Position numbers and translations under genes: made by a program. Of a stretch of 64,000 bases of DNA, positions 24,601-36,600 are shown piece after piece. Under the pieces are notes generated by a model. That model was given only the letters and a program-made list of their open reading frames with translations. It searched no databases and was not told the origin of the DNA. The stretch covers positions 62,001 through 126,000 of the forward strand of contig CACVBU010001377.1 of NCBI GenBank assembly GCA_902728285.1. The letters are read 5' to 3'. Source of the DNA: Clytia hemisphaerica (taxonomy: Eukaryota > Cnidaria > Hydrozoa > Leptothecata > Clytiidae). Positions within the stretch are counted from its first letter, which is position 1; every line of letters begins with the position of its first letter.

Positions 24601-27600
24601 AATCGAAAAAGATTGGCGTGATCGTGAAAATCAAATTTTTCAAGCGTGATGGCGTGAAATCGAAAAAAATTGGCGTGACGGCGTGAATTTTGGGCCCGCT
24701 GGGGGGGGGGGGGGTTGCTCTTTAATGGCCTTTTATATTTACCTTGACAGAGATGAGACAGACCAAAAGAAATATGCAGCAGAGTTTGAATGTCATCTAA
24801 AAAAGTAAAATATAGTTCAATGAAGTATGTGATTTCCATTTTACTTTACATTAAAAGAAATTATTATTTTTCTTTCCCAATACCGTTGGTTTCATGCATC
24901 ATTGATGCAATCATCGGTTGGATTTTTAGTTTTAAAAGAATGATTTCGATTTTCTAGTACCAGATATCTAGGAGGTAAAGAGACAACTTACCTTCAAATA
25001 AATCCAAGAAAAAATTATTGTTTTTCCTCACAGCCTTGCTTTAGTCAACCTTCAAATGATGTTTCAAATGAAAAATCAATGATTTGATTTTTTCTAACTG
25101 GCTTTTTATAGTTTTTGCCTGTTTTTGTTTATGTTCAATTTTCCAAGAATTATTTAAACTTCTTACTTGTTTTAAGCAAATATAGATTTTTATAAGAATA
25201 TTTGTCATACATCGACTATCTTCTTTTGTTTTACATGTGCATCATCTTGAGGCACTTTGAAGTCTCTTAGCTCTAGTTTAGACGGCCCACTTTTCGCCGC
25301 TATTCTCTTCTTTCGACCTTTTTGAAGTAAATTTAACTGCCCACCTTTGTGCCCGCTTTGTGCCTATACCTACAATTAGAATAGGCAGGGCGAAAGGTGC
25401 GCCGTCTAAACTAGAGCTTACAACTCCTCTCAAGATTAACTGGTATTATGAAATTGAAATCTTAGCCAGTATTATCGGCGATTCAAAAAATATCTGCATT
25501 CTGATTGGTTAAAAAGAGTACAATATATCTTGTATTCTACACGTACAAAATATAAATTGACGAAAAGATGTTGCTGCATTCTAGTGGTAGAAGCAATCTA
25601 ACGTCACTTTGCTACAAAAGTGCCCTGCGCAGGGTATCATAAATGGGTCTGTAACATATACGTTGTTCAACGAACTTATGGTGATGGCGCAGTGAATTTT
25701 AAGAAATAGCGCAAATTTAAAAAAGTTGCGCTGGCTTGGAAAAGTGAATGAAAGTATCAAAGCGGATGTATGTTCCTTATTTTTTTTTTCGTAGAAAAGA
25801 GATGTTTGTATACATCACTAACATTTGCTGGCTGTTTTCTTTCAAATAGTCGTTGGACCAAATAAACATATTTACAAAGCTAATTTCAAGAGTTCCATTA
25901 TCCCTGAAGAATGATTCAGAGAATTGTCCTAAGTTCCTTAGAAACCATTTGCTGGCTGTTTTCTGTCAAATAGTCCTTGGGACCAAATAAACATATTTAC
26001 AAAGCTAATTTCAAGAGTTCCATATTCCCTGAAGAATGATTCAGAGAATTGTCCTGAGTTACTTAGAAACCATTTGCTGGCTGTTTTCTTTCAAATAGTC
26101 CTTGGACCAAATAAACATATTTACAAAGCTGATTTCAAGAGTTCCATTATCCCTGAAGAATGATTCAGAGAATTGCATTGAGTTACTTAGAAACCATACC
26201 ACTGGTGTGGAGTTTTTCAAAATGTCAAATGCTTCCTTCAAACTTCAGAAAAAAGTGAAATATTTTCTACTCTCGAGTCTCTAATAAACGTACAGGTGGT
26301 AAAATCAAACCAGAATTCCCAAAGTAGATAAGCAGTTATAATGTTTGAAAACTGCTGAAGTATATAATACGAAAGTATTAAATATTCCTAGAAATGAAGA
26401 TCTGTTTCTCATCAAAACTTGAAATTTTAATCTCAAAGTATCTTCCCTAGAAAATTTGGTCTGTTTCCACGATTTTCAGAATTAAAATTTTGATCTGTTC
26501 TCCCAAACTTATAAGGAATAAGATATCTGTTTCCCTCTCCTGGAAATTTTCTTTTTGTGATTGATATCTGTTTCCCCCAGAAAGTTCAATCTGATTCCAA
26601 TGCAATATCATCTTTTTGGAAACAGATATCTGTTTCCCAATTTATTATGTTATCTCCTAGAAATATTGATCTGTTTCTCTCTGATGACGTCATCAGCTGG
26701 AGCGGGGAAACAGATAGTTTTAAGGAAAAGGTCTTTCCTAGAAAATCGGATCTGTTTCCCCATTTTTTCAAAAATAGCTCTCTCCTGGAAAAGTGAAACA
26801 GATATTTCGGGAAAATGGGCTCGTTGGCTGCTTCTGATAATAGTAATTGACTTTAGTAAATTCCTGGGATTGAACGAGCTCGCGCCGTTTAATATATGTT
26901 TTCTCTATTTTTTTCTTGCTGTTTTTTTCATATCTGGCGACCTAAACTTTCTGAAAAAAATCTAGAAAACTTCCAACAAATAGAATGTACGACAAGACGA
27001 AAGACTACAAGAGTAAAACCTGAGGAGCTAAATCAAGTTTCATAAAACGTCAGTCAAATTTCCTTTGGCCTTCTTTGTGCTGATTTCATTTTTCTCATAA
27101 ATTTTCTTCAGCAAAATTTTATTTCAACACCTGTTTCTTCATGTTTCTACCGGTTTATTAATCCTATTTCCCGTTCTCTTTTCGTCTTTTATTCTAGCAG
27201 TCGTTAGCCAAAAAGAGGAAAAAATATTTAACATTTACATGGTAGTGTCACTCGCTTAATTATTCACTACTCTACCTGTAAAAAGGTGTGTGCAGGGAGG
27301 ATTTGACAAAAGAGCAGATATTGATCAAGTACTTACAATAATTCTTTTAGAAAAATTAAAACCAAATTTAGTAGATAAATTTAAAACGACGAATTTACAT
27401 GCTTCACTACATGCAGACATCCCTGTCTCGCAGCCCCGGTGGAACTTTTTTCCTCAGTGGGGATAAACATTCCTAATGAAATCCCAATGGGGATAGAAAT
27501 TCTATTGTTCCAAGCAAGGCAAGGTTAAAAATCCAGTAGGGATGGTTTTGGAGTGCAATTTTTAAACATTGAATTTTGAGTGGGGATGAAATCAATTTCC

Positions 27601-30600
27601 CATTGGGGCCAAAATTCCAGGGTATTTTCCCACTGGGGACGAAATTTTTGCCAAATTTTCCAGCGGGGCTGGGGTTCCAATTGGTCTGTAAAAACAGGTC
27701 ATATGCAGGGTACCCTAAGAGATGGAATTCTTCCAAATTGGGCTTTAGCCTTTAGAAGAGGCTGTTGTAAAAGAACTAAGTTAGGTGCGCTTTCATCTCA
27801 ATAGGTCTATTTAGTTAGTCTAGATTTTAAGGTATGGGTTAAGGTACATTTTGGGAACCCCTCCAACCTGAACTAGAGATTTGTGAAAACAAAGTATAGC
27901 TCTTTTTTTCCTGAAATCAATTAAATTTTTCCTCGAAAAATTATTAGACCATTTTTTGTTTTCAAAAGGTTGTCTTGGTATCATCAAAACCTGAGAGGAG
28001 AAATTTCTAAGAATATGCATTAGATATGCAGCAGAATATTGCATCATCACAACGTGAAATACGTCCATCTAAGGTCCATTTATCATTCATAAGATACATT
28101 TTTATTTGGTTCCTATGTAATTCTGATTTTAAAATTTTAACACTAATTTTTCTTTCTCCAGAGGTAAAGTCATGAATAAAGAACAGTTTAATTGTTTTGT
28201 CAATCCAAACGTAATTCTTTGTATTTTTGAAGGAAAATGTTATTATTTAACATTAGCATTAATTCTGTATTCAACGAGTTTCTAGATCTAAAATCTTTAT
28301 TTTTCAGTTTTTCTGTATGTTTTATTTTCATTTCGTTCCTATATGTAATTCTGGTTTTCATTTTAACACTCTCTAACACTAATCATTTTTTCCGCAAAAG
28401 GTCATAAATAAATGAAGAACAATTTTATTTGCTTTGTCAACCAAACTCAATTTTTGTATTTTAAAAGGGAAATGTTGTTTGTTTGGTCAATCCAAACCGA
28501 ATTGTTTGTATTTTAAAAGGAAAACGTTGTTTGTTTGGTCAATCCAAACCAATTGTTTGTATTTTATAATAAAAACGTTGTTTCTTTGGTCAATCCAAAC
28601 CAATTGTTTGTATTTTAAAATAAAAATGTTGTTTGTTTGGTCAATCCAAACCAATTGTTTGTATTTTAAAAGGAAAACGTTGTTTGTTTGGTCAACCCAA
28701 ACCGAATTGTTTGTATTTTAAAAGGAAAACGTTGTTTGTTTGGTCAATCCAAACCAATTGTTTGTATTTTAAAAGAAAAACGTTGTTTGTTTGGTCAATC
28801 CAAACCAATTGTTTGTATTTTAAAATAAAAATGTTGTTTGTTTGGTCAATCCAAACCAATTGTTTGTATTTTAAAAGGAAAACGTTGTTTGTTTGGTCAA
28901 TCCAAACCAATTGTTTGTATTTCAAAAGAAAAACGTTGTTTGTTTGGTCAATCCAAACCAATTGTTTGTATTTTAAAATAAAAATGTTGTTTGTTTGGTC
29001 AATCCAAACCAATTGTTTGTATTTTAAAAGAAAAACGTTGTTTGTTTTTGGTCATCCAAACCATTGTTTGTATTTCAAAAGAAAAACGTTGTTTGTTTGG
29101 TCAATCCAAACCAATTGTTTGTATTTTAAAATAAAAATGTTGTTTGTTTGGTCAACCCAAACCGAATTGTTTGTATTTCAAAATAAAAATGTTGTTTGTT
29201 TGGTCAATCCAAACCGATTGTTTGTATTTTAAAATAAAAACGTTGTTTGTTTGGTCAATCCAAACCAATTGTTTGTATTTTAAAAGAAAAACGTTGTTTG
29301 TTTGGTCAATCCAAACTCAATTGTTTGTATTTTAAAAGACAAACGTTGTTTCTTTGGTCAATCCAAACCGAATTCTTGTATTTTAAAAGACAAACGTTGT
29401 TTCTTTGGTCAATCCAAACCAATTGTTTGTATTTCAAAAGAAAAACGTTGTTTGTTTGGTCAATCCAAACCAATTGTTTGTATTTCAAAAGAAAAACGTT
29501 GTTTGTTTCGTCAATCCAAACTCAATTTGTATTTCAAAAGAAAAAACGTTGTTTGTTTCGTCAATCCAAACTCAATTGTTTGTATTTCAAAAGAAAAACG
29601 TTGTTTGTTTCGTCAATCCAAACCGAATTGTTTGTATTTTAAAAGGAAAGCCTTACTGCGTTCTAAGCCAACACGAAGCTTTGTATTTTCAAAGTCATTT
29701 TTGAAAGGGAAATTTTATTTCCTTTGTCATTCCCAATATTGTTAATATTTTGAAGGAAAATATTATTAAGTTTTGTCATCCGAAATCAATTCTTTGTATT
29801 TTTGAAATTTCTCTTCTCATTCAAAAGCATTTCATCATTGGACCTACCTGGAAGTCCTATAAATTAACCCCTGTGTTCGTCCGTTCGTCTGTTACCAACT
29901 TTTCTTGGGATTGAATCATAGGAATTTAGTGATTTTTGGTACAAAGGTGCAAAATGTGACGGAGCCCGATTTTCGAAAAAAAAAATTTTTGGGCCCAAAA
30001 ATGCCCAAAAATAGGGTTTTTTGGACTAATTTTTTGTACAAAGACGTAGAATTACAGTGTGCTAAAATATGAAAAAGTTCATTTTTCGAAAAAGAATTTT
30101 TGGCACCAACTTGCAAAATTTTAAATTATTCAGTTTTTGTTTCTACATTGCCTTCATTAAACTTTTATTATTTGTTTTATAAACAGGTAGGTACATAAGA
30201 ATATTGCTTGTTAAAAGAAGGTTTTATCCTGCCAATCCCAAAATTGAAGGAAAATGTTATTTGTTATGTCTAACCAAAATAAAGTTTATGTATTTCGAGA
30301 GGAAAAATTTCATTTCTTTTGACAATTCCTATATCGATTCTTTGTATTTTTGAAGGAAAATCTTCCCATCAATTCAATAGTAATTTTTTAATTACAGTAC
30401 CGTTTCTGTTACCTTTTATGGTTCGTTCAGTGAATTTCAGATTTTTATGTACACGCTTTTTTTTTTAAAGAATGGTGTAAATCCATTTCATCATGAATAT
30501 TCTTAACTTTTTTGGGAAAATCATCCTAAAAAGTATTCTTACAGTATTCTTAGGTTAGGATCCTAATTCAGACTAGATTTAACATTTAGTACCTACGTCT

Positions 30601-33600
30601 AAAGCATAAAATGGCATTTTTGTGAAAGGAGTGAACCTTACTTGGGGGTAATTGACAATTTATAATTGAAAATTCTTTGAAAATGACATTCTTAGCTTGG
30701 GTAGCTAAATTCCATGATGGTGATATTTTTAGCATTATTCTTAATTTTTGGCCATTTTCATCATGGACATTCTTATAAAGTGTATTCTTATTTATAAAAA
30801 AAAAATAAGAACTTCTAAAAATGGCTGATAATTATCCAAGTTCTAATCAAATAATTATGGAAGCCGAGAAGGGTCAACATGCGATCTCTTCCGAAAGCTT
30901 TCGAGATTTCTTTAAAGATGTCGCTCTCCCAAAAAGTGTCGCGTTCCCAAAAACTGTTGCGTTCCAACAAAATTGTCTCATTCTCAAAAACTGTTGCGCG
31001 ATTTCAGATGTTACTCAGGGAATCCTCTTTTGTAGCCTTGTGGCGCAAATTTATGTTAGTTTTTGAAAAAAATGAAAAGACGTCATCTTCAAGTGTTTGA
31101 CAAACCACATTTAGGATCGATGACAACACGCTTTTACTTTCTTTTGATCCGCCATTTCGAAATAAATATAGTCGGTCGGATTCATCGTTCATTAGGTTTT
31201 GATTTAATAGAGGATATGCAAATTGCAGTTAGGCTCGAATGAACTGGCGCTTCCCACATTATTCTCCAGTGTAGGTGATTTCCAGTGGTTTCTTTGGGAC
31301 TCACCCTAAACAATTTCTGTTTTGATTGAGCCTCTGGCTGGAAACACGTCAGATTTTGAGAACGCGACACCTTTTGGGAACGCAACACTTTTTGGGAACG
31401 TGACACTTTTTGGGAACGCGACACTTTTTTAGGAACGCGACAATTTCTGGGAACGCGACACTTTTTTGGAACGCGACACTTTTTTAGGAACGCGACAATT
31501 TCTGGGAACGCGACACTTTTTGGGAACGCGACAATTTCTGGGAACGCGACACTTTTTTGGAACGCGACACTTTTTTAGGAACGCGACAGTTTCTGGGAAC
31601 GCGACACTATTTGGGAACGTGACAGTTTGAAAGAAATCACGACAACTTCAAAGAAATCTCGACAGCTTTCAGAAGAAATCTCGACAGCTTTCAGAAGAAA
31701 TCTCGACAGCTTTCGGAAGAAGTCGCACGCTGACCCTTCTCGGCTTCCATAAATAACAAAAAACTGTCCCATTTCCAAAATCAGTGACAGGGCAGCAATA
31801 ATAGGGTAGAAATATTTTTAATAAGGGAAGTCATTAAACAAGTTAGCAGGTTTCTACTAGGCAGGTGTCCTCCTCCAAAACGTACTAATTGAATGAATTT
31901 TGATACCTACCTAGACTAATTAACATACCCCTGCTTTTCTTCCTGTTTTTTTTTTAATAATATTTCTTTGGTATTTGAGACGTACAGGAGTTAATACTTT
32001 TTTAATCATCATTATGAGTGTCAAACAAAAAGGATAAGACGTCAATCCGTACCCAAATAGGAAGCAAGGATAACAAAAAAACTTATTAGCATATATTAAT
32101 TAATTGATTACGGATGTACTGAAGAGGTCTTGATATTGATTTCGTGGTTTTATTTCTGGTTAACCCAAGAACACCTGCTTTTACTTTTCATCATTTTTTG
32201 ATGGGTGGAAATTGCTGCTAATTGGTCTTGCAACAAATTCGATGACATTTTGTAACTTTTTTAAATTTCAATTGAAGAGGAAAGCACGTTTTTTTTTTTC
32301 AACTTTCGACTGCAAAGAGATGTTCTATTATCTGCATATTTCCGCGAATCGGTCAGTCTACAAGTCCCTTTTTCCGTTTCAGTCGATACATGCAAAAGAA
32401 TGAGCGGGCATTTTTTGTCCGCTTTATCCCACTAAAACTTTGACACAATTTTCTATTGACTATAGGTGCGAAAAAATCTGGGACGGTTTTAGTGGGATAA
32501 AAATGCCCGCGCGGCAATTGGCGGCTACGGTCGAAAAGGTGTATTATCTGCATATCTATGCTAACCGGTATACAAAGGCCATCGTGGTAGTTTTATAGAG
32601 GCCAATATTGATCGAAATGCGATGAAATGTGTGGTACATTTTAAATTACTGAGACAGACTCAGAGACGATTCCATTATTACCGGGATGTAGGTAAGGTTT
32701 TTATAAGTAAAAAATCAGGTTAAACCATGGCGTTCTGAAGTTAAACTTTAGAAAGTAACTTTAGAACGCCATGATCTATACCTTATTCCGTATCAATCCA
32801 ATGTGAAAAAGCTTGTAAATTAAAATTAACGAGTAAGCAAACGAGATCATTCTTTAAAAACAAGACCTTCCTCGGGGACATCGACCAGCCATGGAAAATT
32901 TGGCATTAGTACCTTTTTTACTAGCCTATACTAGACGTCACCCGCGTTTTTTTACGCAATTAACGTCTATTCCACTCCTCCTGCAGTAGCAAAATAATCG
33001 AATTTGCGTCAAAACACTTGAAAGGCTTCTTTTTTTCGAAAATCGTCAAAGTGGAACTCACTAAGAAACGAGATAAAAAATCCCGGTTTTTAGTGAAGTG
33101 CTCGCTTCTTTTTTACTTAAAAGCTCGATGGATCGTTGGTTCTCCTTTTGTGTTCGAGTTATAATAGCGGCCGAATAAGAATTTTAAATTAAGTGCACTT
33201 CGTACCCATTTTGATTTTTTGTGACTGTTTAGCTAAGGATTTTATCATTCCTGTTCGTTTACTTTCTGTTGCTTAATACCCTATTTCCTTATAATAGTTT
33301 GTAACGCCCCCTTCAAGAAATTCGATATTGCCCTTAGAATAATACACGTTTTTTAACTGTATACGTAAGAACATAAGGCTTCGATGGCCAAAATGTTAAG
33401 AACAAGTTAAAAACATTTTATGGCCTGGCAGACTCTAAAACTCCAATTTCTTAGGAAAATGGACAAAAATGCTTAAAAAATGGTGAAAATAAGAACATGT
33501 AAAGAAGATTTTTAGGCTTAAAAATCTAAAAGTTAAAAACATCCGAAAGCTTCAAAATTTTAAGATGTTCTTATAAAAAAAACATGTAGACTGGAAATTT

Positions 33601-36600
33601 TATTCCGTGTTATTCTTCATATCGGCGAGGTATTTATCTGATATTCCGATGGTGTATTGGCGGCCGCCCACGCTAAAACTCTGAAGGAGCGGGCCAATAT
33701 CACATCGGAGACCTATAGTAGTCATCGTTTGATGTACCGCATCACAGTCGTGTCTAGCTGTCCTTACACTTTTTGCCTGACTATCGGTTGCACCCGACTG
33801 AATTTAGCATGAAAATCTCTGCTGCCTGAGAAGTCCTGAGAAACATTCAAACCTTCGATTGTTGGCTGTTTTTGGTTTATTTTGGTGGATTTATATTATT
33901 GAAACTTGACAGTTTCATTACTTTTTCAGTATTATATTTAGTACCTAGTGTAATTTCTTAGTATGTGCACCAAGTTAAAAATGCTTGACATTGATTATTA
34001 TCTTTTGTTATTTATTTGTTTTTGGTGGTTGACTGGCTATATTTTCAAAGGCCAAATCAAAGAAAGCATAGCAGGTATGTTTTATTTAGTTTTACCAATA
34101 ATTTTTATGCTGGAATTTTAAACTGCTGCATTCCAATTTAGACCTTTAGAGCCTGTGGACCGCCCTCTCCATGCAGAGTAGCGGACCGCCCAACCCCAAC
34201 CGACATCAACAAACTTGTTGATCATGACCTGTGTGTTGTTTATTTGGAAAAGGCAGAATCATCCTTCATCAATAACAAAGTTGGAGGGAGGTTCCCATAT
34301 ATTGTATCAGTATCTTGGGGACAAAGCTTTTATTTTTTGGTAACAGGACCATCTTTGCCTGTTTCGTCAACCTCTATTTTTAGAGGCTGACATGCATATT
34401 TCAGGTAGTGAAAGATCTAGTGCAGGTGTAATTTTCATTTGGTGTGTTGAGGCAAGCTTAGTGATTCTGCAAATAGCAAAAAGTTCACAATATTGCTGTA
34501 TAAATAGGACTAGATTGAGGGAAATTTGGCTCATGGCCACTCTCTTCTAATTGTTTGGTTCGTGACATTGCTTGTTTACTTTTTTCGGCAGTGAAAGATC
34601 TTGAATAGGTGAAATTGTCATTCGATGTGAGGAGACAAACTTATTTATTCTAGTAGCAGCAAAGAATTCGCATTTTATTGCTATAAATTGAGCTGTAATT
34701 GGGTTTGGGTTTAGAGCCACTCTCAATAAATTTTTAGTTCGCGTCCTGCTTTGTTTACATTTTTCAGTTCGGAGCACTATGTAGAAATCGCACGGGAAAT
34801 TTTTTTTGCATGTGTACTCTTAGTTCGGGGCACTAGTAACTTTTTACCGTCCCCAGACTCTTTCTAAATTTTACGAACGCGGTCAGGAGAAATTCCGTAA
34901 TCCAAAGGTTCCAGATGTTAAAATTTTCCCGACCTTCAGAGCTTTAGCGTGTCGGAAGAAAATTTCTACATCGAGTACCAGATAAGGAAGGTATCGGCAA
35001 AGCAAATATAATTACATTCGCGGTCAATTTTTCTCGATAATGGGTTCTTTTACTGCATCGTAAGGCTTTGTATTGGCTAAATAGTACCCACATATGATCG
35101 CAAAAAGCAAAATTTTAACGGCTCTTAATGCCTCTTAACATGCATTACCACAGATTTGCTGATTTTTCTTTATTCCAATCAAAAAATAATTAGCGGATGG
35201 CTTGACAAGAAAAATACTACTATCAAAATCGATTTTTAATTTAGTAATTAATTTATTGCTTTTTTGTGGGTTGCCTGTTTTCCTATCATTGCTTTTCCTC
35301 CCTATTTTTCCTTTTTTATTTTTGTTTTGCGATACGCCTTTAATACAGTCAAGTCTCTCTAGTTCGAATCTCTATCATTCGAATCTCTATCATTTGAATC
35401 TTTCTGCGATTCGAACTAAGACATCGGTCCTTTCAGCTGGACAGTGGTTTAAATTACTCTAAAATTGTTTTTGGTCCCTTGAAGGTCAAATTAGAGACAG
35501 CCAACTGTAGTTTGATCGCGGGTTTATTTGTGTTTTGACTATTATGTATATCTTTAGTCTTGTTTGCAAATTTTTATGTACCCTTATATAGATAGATGCT
35601 AAATAAATCAATCCTTCCATACGTATTGAGTAAAAAAAAAATTTGGTATAATGAAAAAAAATATTTTAACTGATGATGGTACTCTGTCGAAGCCGAAACG
35701 TTTAGCATAAAGATAAATTTCAAAAGGAACCAAAAGCAGCTTCTGTTATTAAAACTTATATAGATGTCATTTACCTTTCTTCGTCATAATTCTTAAAAAA
35801 GGGATGGCACCTCTCAAAAAGAACTCACGAGGGGTGGCCCTGAAATTTTTCTCAGAAGGGGGGGGGGGATAATTGAGTCATGTTACTCATTTGATTATTG
35901 TATGACCGTTTTTATCCAGCCTAAGATATATAATATGGAAATTTAATTATTTTTAAATCTGACTGAAGACTGCCTGAAACTGCACGAAACTCCGAGTATC
36001 GGAAAATAAATTAGTCTCTATTCTCGACTGATATACTGCTCTACCGATGGTATAGAGCACTCTTGAATCGCAAGTCAGATTGAAATTCCATACCTCAAGA
36101 TGCTCTCTCGATTGATAGCAATATAAAAAATTGAGTCCCATCTTTTAATATGGTAATAAGCAATTAAAAAGTTCGAAAGATTGAATATTTTTGAGAAAAT
36201 AAGGCTTCATACGTGTGCAAGGTATACCAGACTTTATCAATATTTATAGAGTCTGCTAAATTGCGTACATATATATTGCATTCGAAATCATGCGAAGGAT
36301 AAGGCAACGCAAACTGTACCTAGTGAGTCTAAACCCTTAATTTCCCGCTAATTAACACAATGAAATTATGCACGTGTGTACAGAGCGTAATTGGGAGATG
36401 ACGGTAAAAGATGAAAAGAAGTACTCAGCATTTTTTAATCATCTACCTGTAACCAGGAAAGTAGATTTGCGTTCAATTAATGGTTTCATTTTCGCGAATT
36501 TTCTTTCCATTGGTCAATTAATATGGATATTAACGTGATTTAATTGGCCTTTTCTTTCTCTTGTTTCATCTATGGATATTTTGGCAAGTCCCCAAGACCA

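Noticed and set aside
28425..29650. CRISPR-like array
   Set aside because: The units are contiguous near-identical 51-mers without unique spacers, the DNA is eukaryotic, and no cas genes are present.
28434..29745. Long overlapping reading frames of up to 199 codons on both strands
   Set aside because: They follow automatically from a 51-bp (17-codon) tandem period that contains no stop. Frames exist on both strands and break wherever a unit has an indel.
30821..31100. Frames of 73-81 codons at the left of the foldback
   Set aside because: They are built from the same modules that recur inverted at 31375-31740, so they are repeat-derived rather than genic.
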